Assembly (NCBI RefSeq): GCF_023101765.2
Contig: NC_064230.1
Span: 5,146,001-5,210,000, forward strand
Length of the DNA: 64,000 bases
Direction of reading: 5' to 3'
DNA from: Spodoptera frugiperda
Taxonomy: Eukaryota > Arthropoda > Insecta > Lepidoptera > Noctuidae
A model generated the notes under the pieces. It saw nothing but the letters and a program-made list of their open reading frames with translations. It had not been told where the DNA came from and made no database searches. The translations under genes were made by a program, and so were the position numbers. This document shows positions 47,101 to 59,100 of the stretch, piece by piece (within the stretch, counting starts at the first letter, position 1; the number at the start of each line of letters is the position of its first letter).

Positions 47101-50100
47101 GAGATACTCTTACAAAACATTACCTTAAAACTAATTCATATTATTACTATTATGTCTACTCACACTGGTCCCCACTAAGCAACACCCGCTGCAATATCTC
47201 ATTGTACACGAGCTGCGAGTCCGTGTCTGCCGGGCGCACGAACACTTTGTCCAGACTCGTGGCGTGTACCAGGAACACTTTGGTGTTGTGCGTGACGTCC
47301 GGCCGAGGTACTGTCGGTATTGTTACCGTTGTCGGGGCTGTGGGGGTGAAATGGTATGGATTAAATGATGAGATGAAGGGACGAAGTTGGCTATATTTTT
47401 TAACTAGCTACTAGCAAGTTGCTTCGTTCGGGTTTTCGTGGAATAAAAAGTAGCCTATGTGTTGTTGTTATTCCACATATTTTTGTAGAATGTTGCCACT
47501 CATTGAAAGATTTTCAAACATACAAGTTCAGATACATGTGACACTCAGACCCGAAACAACTATTTGTGCATCACAAAAAGTTGGTCCGTGCGAGAATCGA
47601 ACGCTACATATTGCGCGGCAGCCGGTTGCCGAGCCACCGCGACCCAAGAGAAAATCCTAGTGATTGGCAACATTTAAAAAAAATCTAAATTCACAATCTC
47701 ATACAAAATTAACGGAAAACTTTGCTTTATTATTGTGATAAAAACAAAACTAATGAATATACAAAAACCCTTTCTTTGAGAAAGTTGTTTGTAACCATGA
47801 GTACAATCACGTGTTTAAATATCGTTCACTAATTACCGGTCACCCTATTATACGAGTAATTTACTCACGTCCTTCATGCTCACTTTGTACCGTTCGGTAC
47901 TTGTATATACGAGTAATTTACTCACCGGCAGCATATTCGACATTGGCCAGCCAACGCGCCAGCTCTCCGTCGCCGAGCGCGGCGTTACATTCCACGTCCT
48001 TCATGCTCACTTTGTACCGTTCGGTACTTGTATATACGAGTAATTTACTCACCGGCAGCATATTCGACATTGGCCAGCCAACGCGCCAGCTCTCCGTCGC
48101 CGAGCGCGGCGTTACATTCCACGTCCTTCATGCTCACTTTGTACCGTTCGGTACTTGTATATATATACGAGTAATTTACTCACCGGCAGCATATTCGACA
48201 TTGGCCAGCCAACGCGCCAGCTCTCCGTCGCCGAGCGCGGCGTTACATTCCACGTCCTTCATGCTCACTTTGTACCGTTCGGTACTTGTATATACGAGTA
48301 ATTTACTCACCGGCAGCATATTCGACATTGGCCAGCCAACGCGCCAGCTCTCCGTCGCCGAGCGCGGCGTTACATTCCACGTCCTTCATGCTCACTTTGT
48401 ACCGTTCGGTACTTGTATATACGAGTAATTTACTCACCGGCAGCATATTCGACATTGGCCAGCCAACGCGCCAGCTCTCCGTCGCCGAGCGCGGCGTTAC
48501 ATTCCACGTCCTTCATGCTCACTTTGTACCGTTCGGTACTTGTATATACGAGTAATTTACTCACCGGCAGCATATTCGACATTGGCCAGCCAACGCGCCA
48601 GCTCTCCGTCGCCGAGCGCGGCGTTACATTCCACGTCCTTCATGCTCACTTTGTACCGTTCGGTACTTGTATATACGAGTAATTTACTCACCGGCAGCAT
48701 ATTCGACATTGGCCAGCCAACGCGCCAGCTCTCCGTCGCCGAGCGCGGCGTTACATTCCACGTCCTTCATGCTCACTTTGTACCGTTCGGTACTTGTATA
48801 TATATACGAGTAATTTACTCACCGGCAGCATATTCGACATTGGCCAGCCAACGCGCCAGCTCTCCGTCGCCGAGCGCGGCGTTACATTCCACGTCCTTCA
48901 TGCTCACTTTGTACCGTTCGGTACTTGTATATACGAGTAATTTACTCACCGGCAGCATATTCGACATTGGCCAGCCAACGCGCCAGCTCTCCGTCGCCGA
49001 GCGCGGCGTTACATTCCACGTCCTTCATGCTCACTTTGTACCGTTCGGTACTTGTATATACGAGTAATTTACTCACCGGCAGCATATTCGACATTGGCCA
49101 GCCAACGCGCCAGCTCTCCGTCGCCGAGCGCGGCGTTACATTCCACGTCCTTCATGCTCACTTTGTACCGTTCGGTACTTGTATATACGAGTAATTTACT
49201 CACCGGCAGCATATTCGACATTGGCCAGCCAACGCGCCAGCTCTCCGTCGCCGAGCGCGGCGTTACATTCCACGTCCTTCATGCTCACTTTGTACCGTTC
49301 GGTACTTGTATATACGAGTAATTTACTCACCGGCAGCATATTCGACATTGGCCAGCCAACGCGCCAGCTCTCCGTCGCCGAGCGCGGCGTTACATTCCAC
49401 GTCCTTCATGCTCACTTTGTACCGTTCGGTACTTGTATATACGAGTAATTTACTCACCGGCAGCATATTCGACATTGGCCAGCCAACGCGCCAGCTCTCC
49501 GTCGCCGAGCGCGGCGTTACATTCCACGTCCTTCATGCTCACTTTGTACCGTTCGGTACTTGTATATACGAGTAATTTACTCACCGGCAGCATATTCGAC
49601 ATTGGCCAGCCAACGCGCCAGCTCTCCGTCGCCGAGCGCGGCGTTACATTCCACGTCCTTCATGCTCACTTTGTACCGTTCGGTACTTGTATATACGAGT
49701 AATTTACTCACCGGCAGCATATTCGACATTGGCCAGCCAACGCGCCAGCTCTCCGTCGCCGAGCGCGGCGTTACATTCCACGTCCTTCATGCTCACTTTG
49801 TACCGTTCGGTACTTGTATATACGAGTAATTTACTCACCGGCAGCATATTCGACATTGGCCAGCCAACGCGCCAGCTCTCCGTCGCCGAGCGCGGCGTTA
49901 CATTCCACGTCCTTCATGCTCACTTTGTACCGTTCGGTACTTGTATATACGAGTAATTTACTCACCGGCAGCATATTCGACATTGGCCAGCCAACGCGCC
50001 AGCTCTCCGTCGCCGAGCGCGGCGTTACATTCCACGTCCTTCATGCTCACTTTGTACCGTTCGGTACTTGTATATACGAGTAATTTACTCACCGGCAGCA

Positions 50101-53100
50101 TATTCGACATTGGCCAGCCAACGCGCCAGCTCTCCGTCGCCGAGCGCGGCGTTACATTCCACGTCCTTCATGCTCACTTTGTACCGTTCGGTACTTGTAT
50201 ATACGAGTAATTTACTCACCGGCAGCATATTCGACATTGGCCAGCCAACGCGCCAGCTCTCCGTCGCCGAGCGCGGCGTTACATTCCACGTCCTTCATGC
50301 TCACTTTGTACCGTTCGGTACTTGTATATACGAGTAATTTACTCACCGGCAGCATATTCGACATTGGCCAGCCAACGCGCCAGCTCTCCGTCGCCGAGCG
50401 CGGCGTTACATTCCACGTCCTTCATGCTCACTTTGTACCGTTCGGTACTTGTATATACGAGTAATTTACTCACCGGCAGCATATTCGACATTGGCCAGCC
50501 AACGCGCCAGCTCTCCGTCGCCGAGCGCGGCGTTACATTCCACGTCCTTCATGCTCACTTTGTACCGTTCGGTACTTGTATATACGAGTAATTTACTCAC
50601 CGGCAGCATATTCGACATTGGCCAGCCAACGCGCCAGCTCTCCGTCGCCGAGCGCGGCGTTACATTCCACGTCCTTCATGCTCACTTTGAACCCGTTCGG
50701 TACTTGCGATGTGATTGTAGCCATGATGTTTGTTCCGATCTGTTGTAACAAACGAGTTTGTGAAGATATTGTATCTTACATTATAGAAGTTGAAGATGAA
50801 GTTTGTTTGTGAGTTTGTGAATAATTAGAAGAATCAGGGGTTACTTATGAAACCTAACGTACACTAACAATACAATATATATTTTTTAAACTGACATAGT
50901 CACTAACACTAACATTAGAACTTAAGACGGGCTATTTATCACGTTTATTTATGTCTATAAGTTTCCGAAATTTCAGCACTGTCCGATGTACTGATATCGG
51001 AAACTCATAGACATAAATAAACATGGTAAATATCCCGCCTTAAGTACTAATATTAATACAATAAATGTTTAGTTTTCATTCCACTTGTAGGTGTATTTTC
51101 AACATGCGGTGTGCAGCACCACCTCCCACCCGCGATTTAACGCTCATGCAATACGAATAGTAGGAACAGCTCGAATTTGAGCTGCAAAAGCGGCCGGGTC
51201 AACACCTCCTGAAGATGCTCCGTGGAGAAGCGAAACATAATATGTCGAATGTTTTGTTGCGTGTCGTGTGAGTTTTTATGTTGACTCACCAAAGTGAATA
51301 AACATGGTGAATATCCCGTCTCAAGTTCTAATAATAGTGTTAGTGACCATGTCAGTTTAAAAACTTATATTTTATATTGAGCCTCTGTTGCGTGAGCATT
51401 TAATTGCGGGCGGGAAAAATATGCTGCACTCTTGCTCTTTAAGCCAGAGCTCCGGTAACCCTTCAGTCTTCTACGGCTCAGACCTTAGTCGGCTAGAATC
51501 AGTTTATCATAGCCTCGCTTTTCCTTCTCCTCTAATAATATCTTCTGATTTATTTAATTGCGGGATCCATGACAGTAATTCATGTCCCTGCTACGCGCCG
51601 GACAGTGTTCCGGTGTTTTTATAGTAGTGTCTACAGTCGATCCTGGTGCACAGGAGTTGCAGCGGTATGGGAGGTCGTGGCGGGCTTGTTCCCAACAAAA
51701 AAAAGCCTCGCTTTGCATGACGCGTCTGCACACTCCATTATCAGTTTATACTAGTATACATAGTTTGATGTTAACCATACATTAAAAAACACAACAAAAC
51801 AATAAATTACCTTCACTCCCTTAGCCGTCAACACGGCAGAGAACTCGGGAATATCTTCGTAAGCGTTCGGCAGTTTCCGTAACTTATCGGCGGCAGAGAT
51901 AGTGACTATCTTGCCACTGTCCAGTAGAGCGAGGACGGTCGGAGTGAGACAGCGACCGCGATACCACGCGTTGTCTTCGGGATTGAAGTAGGAAATCGTT
52001 TCGCCTGGTGTCGGTCTGTGGTGTAAGTGAAATAATGTTTATTTAGTAAATTAGATGTTGGTCGCAAGTACGGGTTTCAAAGATCTATGCTATTGGTTAG
52101 TTTTAAGTGTGCGAGAGCCATGCTTTAGCACGAATGGGCCGCCTCGACCGGAGTAATACCATGACCCCACAGAAATCAGACGTAAAACAACGCTTGCGTT
52201 GTGTTTGTGAGGTTACCGGAGGCCCAATGCCCTCCCCCCCCCCAATCTTCCCATTCGGCAACAACACTTAAATTCCTAACCCCCCCAAAAGGCCGAGAAC
52301 GCATTTATAACGCCTCTGGTGTTTCGGGTGTCCTTGGGCGACGGCAATTGCTTATGCTTACCATCAGGTGATCCGTCTGCTCGTTTACCCGACCGAGTTA
52401 GTTTTACGTTTAACTAGAGCAGAGCGCGTTCTGCACTGTGATTGGCCGGTTCGAAAAACCAACTAATCAGAGCGCTGACCGCGCTCTCATTTCGTTTTTT
52501 TACAACATAAAGCAAATTCATACTAAGTGTACAGTAATAGAATTTTTTGGTACAGTAAAACGGGGTGAATAGGGATCGAGAGGTGAATAGGGACAGAAGA
52601 GGGGTGAATAGATAGTATGAAGGATTTCCCTATACCTATTCACCTCTCGATCCCTATTCACCCCGTTTTACGGTACTCGTCGAACTAAAAAAGACGTATT
52701 AATAATTAACTAGTGGTCGCCTAGTGGCCGAAATTCGACCATATATGATTTAATTTACAATACCACTTAACGTACGTTGAAGGATATTTTTTATTTAACT
52801 CAAACTCTTTTATAAAACTCTTTTCATATGACACGCAATGTCTATCGATTTTGACGTTTTGTCAAATACGATCAGATACTATGCATGTGTGTGTAATGTT
52901 TTATTTATTGATTTAATGTACTTTATAAGCATTATTTTTGAAAAATATTAGCGTTCTGCACTTCTCCTACACATAAACTATAAGTGTACCAAATTTTATA
53001 CTCCTACGGTTGCGCAATTATCGTAAAAAGAGGTCCAACGTTTTTGCATCACGTATTAATATATAGATACTCACGTAACACTCTGCCCATCTCTATCGCA

Positions 53101-56100
53101 ATCTAGGATGAAATCTTCGCAGAGCTTCGTGTACTCAGCGTTGAAAGTTTCAGAGAACAGCATGCATACGAAGTCGCCGCGGGGAGAGCGAGCGTCGGCC
53201 GCTTTAGATTCCACTGTCAGAAGTACTGTGTCACCCACTTTTAGGGAATCGAGGAGAGTTCTGTGGAGTAGAGAGATGTAAGGATCAAATTAATAAATTA
53301 TATACCTATGTGTTTTATATTATGAGCGGTTGTGGTTGGAATATAGTTGAGCATACAGTGATCAGTGAAAGCAGTGTGACATGCATAAAGAATAGAACAA
53401 CAAAAAAAATATCACAACAGAAAACCATACTTTAACTACAAAAAATAATAGACTGACGAAAGGTCGGCTCGACCGGAGTTGTGTGAGTGAGGTTACCGGA
53501 GACCCAATTATCCCTTTCCCAGTCTTCCTAGTCCCCAATTCCTCAACACCTCTTAAATTCCTAACCCCCAGCACTTGTAACGCCTCTAGTGTTTCGGGTG
53601 TCTCTAGGCGGTGGCGATTGCTTACCGTCAGATGATCCGTCTGCTCGTTTACCGACTTATATCATAGAAATTCCTTATAATTGAAAAAGTATATGATTTT
53701 ATTCACGTTTTTCTGATAACTGTTGAAACTCAACCAATCACCTGGTGCCATTTAGAAATCAACTTCAATGACACCTGTATATTAGTGTATTTTTTTTACT
53801 TCTTAGGGGGTGTTCAAGTATTACGTCACGGTATTATTGAAGATTTTTGACCACCCCCTTGTAAATCCCGTTTTTCTGTACCCCAAGTACCCCAACCCAC
53901 TCAAGTAACAATGTTTACCCTAAAGTCGCAAAAAGATATGTTATAGTTTTATCCTTGGTTAGCATAGTTTCAATTGGCTTTACGGTAATAATTTTTGGCC
54001 CTACAATTGTTTTAGTCCTTCATTCTCCCAATTATAAAATAACATTTTCGATAATACGCAACTTGTTGTTTTAAGAAAGACCCCTTCCCTCCCTAGTAAC
54101 GCACCGTAAAGTTTTAAGAGACCAATTGCAAACCCCCCCCCCCCCCAATAGCGTTTCGTAATACTTGAACGCCCCCTTATACAGAAAATCAATGTCAAAA
54201 CTCACTTTTTAGGCACTAGTTTCTTAGTCGGCGTTACATCGCTCACACTCGCCGGTTTTAACATCTGATTGGGTTTTTTTGCAAGAGCTTTTTGCGGTTC
54301 AGACGCAGCTATATCAGGCTTGGGAGATTCGGGTTTGTTTTGCTGTTCAGGTGTGGATACTTCACGCTTGGCTACGTCGGGTTTTGAAGCAGTTTCTTGG
54401 GTGCTAAATAAAGCGCAAAATAAAATGTTTAATACAAACGCTATTTTCTCCCGAAAGTATGTATGATTCATTATTTTAATGAGATTCATGAATGAATTTA
54501 TATAATGGATTAATCTGTCGGGGAAAAATAGGCGTTGTATTAAAAAGAAAGCAAATAATAAAAGCATTTTTAAATGTGCAGTCAAATAAAAAAAAAAACA
54601 ATTGCGTAGTTTCCTCAGTCAAGCATAAATAATTTCCAACTTTTCAAAACATTGATAGATTTCATGATGATCTACTTAATCGAAACGAGAGCACGTTCGG
54701 CGCTCTTAGTGGTTGGTTTATCGAAACAAGAGGACCAACCAATCTGAGCACCGAACGCGCTCTCGTTTCGATTACTTTAAACGTAAAGCAAACTCATACT
54801 AAGGGAACAGAGCGCCGAACGTGCTCTCGTTTCTGTATCGTTACTCGTTTAACACAAAATCGTACTAAGGGTACTACTTCAAAATTCAGTCACAAGATTC
54901 CACTACACACACACACTACACACACAATTGTAATAGCAGAGTAACGGCCAGTTTCAATAACCTATCTATCTGTAGATTTGCCTACCAGAGATAGTATTTT
55001 GACACATTTTGTATGGAGCTTATGTCAAAATACTATCTCTAGTAGGCAAATCTACAGATAGATAGGTTATTGAAACTGGCCGTTACTCTGCTATTACAAT
55101 TGTGTCAGAATGATCGATCATTGAGCAGTGCAAGAGGGAAGGAGCTATACAACCTACATAGCTCCGTCCATTCTGACACAATTGTAATAGCAGACTAAGG
55201 CCCCAGATTACAATTTAAAATTGCAACTTATAATAAAAACTAAGTACCTTTTGGGTCCATTAGCTTTCCTCGCAGCAGTGACAGCAGATGGAATCTTCGG
55301 TTGCTGGACAGATTCCTTCACTGCCGGAGTCTCCTGGTTAACTGGCTGTTTGGCGTTGGGGAAACGATTATTTGGAGACTTTGTATCTGTGGAGAAGAGT
55401 AGGGTGTTACTAGTTTGTTTAACGGCCCATTCCAATAACCTATCTATCGGTAGATTTGCTTACTAGAGATAGTTTTTTGACATAAGCTCCATACAAAATG
55501 TGTCAAAATTCTACGTCTGGTGGGCAAATCTACCGATAGGTAGGTTATTGGAATTGGCCGTAAAAGAACAAATTAAGTCTTTGACTGCCGATAGAAAACT
55601 GTTGAAGGCAAATCCTCCGCTAACGTCGGTCACCGGTGACCACCACGGCGTTCAATGTGTTAGGGCATTATAGGGTAAAAATGGGGTGAATACAATTCAA
55701 AGGGTGAATAGACACAGGAATGGTGTGAATAGATTCACCCTTCGAATTCTATTCTCCCTGTTTTACTGTACCAAAATGCATGCCTTTTACTCCATGCACA
55801 TCTATATACATACGACAGATACACCAAAATATAATTAAAAATGTTTGTCTGTCTGTTTTTTTGTTCCGGCTTATCTCTGGAATGGCTGGATCGATTTTGA
55901 CGGGAATTCTATTGGCATGTAGCTTATGTACGAGTAACTAAGGCTACTTATATTTTAGAAAAAAAAAATTTTTTAGAAGAAAAATCTAAACTTCGAATTC
56001 TGTCAGAAGTCATTATTCTACGCGGACGAAGTAGCAACAGCTAGTGTTGTTAATGTTATTAGCACAAATTTTTGTTTCAGGTTTGGGTGTCATGTGTATA

Positions 56101-59100
56101 TGAACTTCTATATTTGTAAACGCACCCACGACACAGGAGAACATCCTAATGAGGGGCAACATTGTGACTTGGACGTGGCGAAAGCCTTCGACCGGGTTTG
56201 GCATAAAGCGCTTCTTTCGAAGCTTCCTTCATATGGGCTTCCCGAGAAATTGTGCGAATGGGTCTCCTGCTTCCTTACAGACAGAAGCATTAAGGTCGTT
56301 GTCGACGGGGAATGCTCCGACTCTCTGTTTGTGAACGCAGGTGTCCCTCAAGGCTGCGTGCTATCACCTACCCAACCATATCAATGATATGTTGCAAATC
56401 AGCGGCATTCATTGTTATGCGGATGACAGTACAGGTGATGCCTATTATACCGGCCGCGCTAACATTTCTCGGGAAAACGTCATCGAAAGCCGAAACAGAC
56501 TTGTGTCAGAAATCGAGACTTCTTTGCAGAGAATCTCAGATTGGGGTGAACTTAATCTGGTCCAGTTTAACCCTACTAAGACACAGGTCTGCGTGTTTAC
56601 CGCTAAGAAACTACCGTTGGTCGTCTCACCTCAGTTTCAAAGTACCCCTCTGACTGCCTCAGCCGGTATTGGAATACTTGGCGTCAACATTTCGAGCGAC
56701 GTCCAGTTCCGTGGTCATCTGGAGGATAAGGCTAAATTAGCCTCGAAAAAGCTTGGTGTGCTCAACAGATCGAGGCAGTATTTCACTCCAGCCCATCGCC
56801 TGCTTCTATATAAGGCGCAAGTTCGGCCCCATATGGAATACTGCTCTCATCTTTGGGCGGGGGCACCCCAGTACCAGCTTCATCCTCTGGACCGCGTTCA
56901 GCGGCGTGCGGTTCGGATTGTTGAGTGTCAGGAAGTTTCAAACCGACTTGACACTTTGGCAATGCGTAGAGATGTAGCTTCGTTGTGCATTTTCTATCGC
57001 TTATACCACGGGGAGTGCTCTGAGGAATTGTTTGGTCTTATTCCTGCCGCTTCTTTTCGCCATCGACCCACACGACAGCATTTCCATCCCCACCATATAG
57101 ATGGTTGGCAGGCCACAACTGTGCGCTTCTCGCGCAACTTTCTGCCTCGCACAGCAAAACTGTGGAATGAGCTGTCGTCGGCGGTATTTCCGAACCGATA
57201 CGACCTTCAAACCTTCAAGAAAAGAGCATACTCCTTTTAAAAAAAAAGGCCGGCAACGCACTTGTGACTCCTCTGGTGTTGCGGGTGTCCATGGGCGGCG
57301 CTGATCGCTTACCATCAGGTGACTCGTTTGCTCGTTTGCCTCCTATTCCATAAAAAAAAAAAAAAACATTTAAAATATAATGAGAGTGATACTTACTAGC
57401 ATTTAATTCCCGTGGCTGGTTCAATCTGTGTGGCAGTCTGCGCCTATCTCCGCTGCTACTGGCGGAGTCGCTGTTGTTGTTGTTAACCATAGGAGACTTG
57501 GGTAGTGTCTGTGTAAAGAGAGAATACAGTTTTAGTGACTCTACAGTCGCCGTGTCGTATTGGAGAATACTACTCAAGTATATGAAGCTCTAGCATGGTT
57601 TGAAACTATTTGTTTTATGGTAAAAGCCGGTAAACCAGCAGATGGATCACCTGATGTGAAGCAATCGCCACCGCCTATGCACACCCGATACACCAAAGGC
57701 GTTTCAAGTGCTGTTGCCGGCCTCTTAGGGGTAGGCAAGGTCATGCTTCGGCACTGCTAGGCCGGCTCGATCGGAATGATACCACGGCCGAGCAGAAAAC
57801 CGAAGTGAATCAACGCTTACGTTGTTGCGTTGTGTAAGTGAGGTTACCGCAGGCCCAATTACTTTCCTTGTGTTTCGTTGTGTAAGTGAGCAGGCCCCCT
57901 TCCAATCCCCGACTCCCCAAAAACCTTTAAATTCCTAACCCCCAAAAGGCCGGCAACGCACTAGTAACGCTTCTGGTGTTTCCATGAGCGGCGGCAATTA
58001 CTTACCATCAAGTGATTTGTCTGCTCATTTACCGTTAAAAATTTATTCTTTTCGAGGCAAGTATAACTCTAAAAAATAAAGGACTAACCTTAGGCACGAA
58101 TCCAGAATTATCTCCGTCCTGAATCTCTCGTCTAGCGTTGGAATTGTTCAAATGCGGACGCCGTAGCGGCTGCGCTGGTTGCACACTGTTGACAAAATAT
58201 TTAACAAAAAATGTAGTTACTTTCTTCGTTCTTACTTCTTCTGCAATCAATCTACATTTAAAATTAAACAAATGGCACTATGGCTTACGTATGAAAACGG
58301 ATCTTTCCATCACAAACTCTCTTAATCAAAAACTTATAATCAGAAATTATAAGCCCAAGTTTCCTCACGATGTTTTCCTTCACCATTTGTCAGTGGTGTC
58401 TAAATAATGTTAGAAAGTACATAATATAACTCGAAAAGTCTCAGGGAGCGTCCATATTATATACCCATACCATACCATACTAATATTAAGAATTAAAGAA
58501 TAAAAAATAGACTTACACAGGTGGATCATCGCTCTCAGCAACATTGCGGTTGGCTCGCTCATTCTTCGTTCTGGTAAAATGAAAATAGAAATTATTTATT
58601 TCTATCTGTCCCACAAACATACCACTAGAGATTTCTGGCCCTATCTCATTCTTCATGATCCGGAGCTGCGGACTATCTAGCGGGTTCACCGGGGCTCCAG
58701 CTCGAAAAGCAGGGGTTGGAACGGGGTGGTTTTTAGTCAATAAGAGTCTTACACCCTTTCTCGCCTCGTCCAAGCCGGGAGAAGCCATTGGATGGTTAAT
58801 CACAAAAAAAATCTATCTATATCAGAAACGTCTACTACTAGAGATTTGAGGCCCTATTAGTGATGTCATATATCAGTTGACTGGTTGGACGACCCAGTCA
58901 TATAACCATCATCATCAGCCTATTTTCGTCCTCTGCTAAACATATGCATGGTCCAATGGCACGCCACTGAGCTCGATCTTCAGCTCTTCACATTCAACTA
59001 GTACCAGCCACCAGCCCTCCACCATCGTGGAGTGACGATCACTCCACGATGGTGGAGGGCGCCCCAGGATACGTTTGTCTTTAGATTTAATGGTGCACCC

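Noticed and set aside
47811..50812. A ladder of 89- to 205-codon open frames on the + strand with repeated sequence
   Set aside because: They arise because a 127-bp repeat is read antisense to exon 9. The same DNA is explained by the - strand exon and its donor, and the frames lack any start context or homology.
59014..59060. Transcription terminator hairpin
   Set aside because: The palindrome lies inside an intron of a eukaryotic gene next to an RTE fragment. A terminator role has no support.
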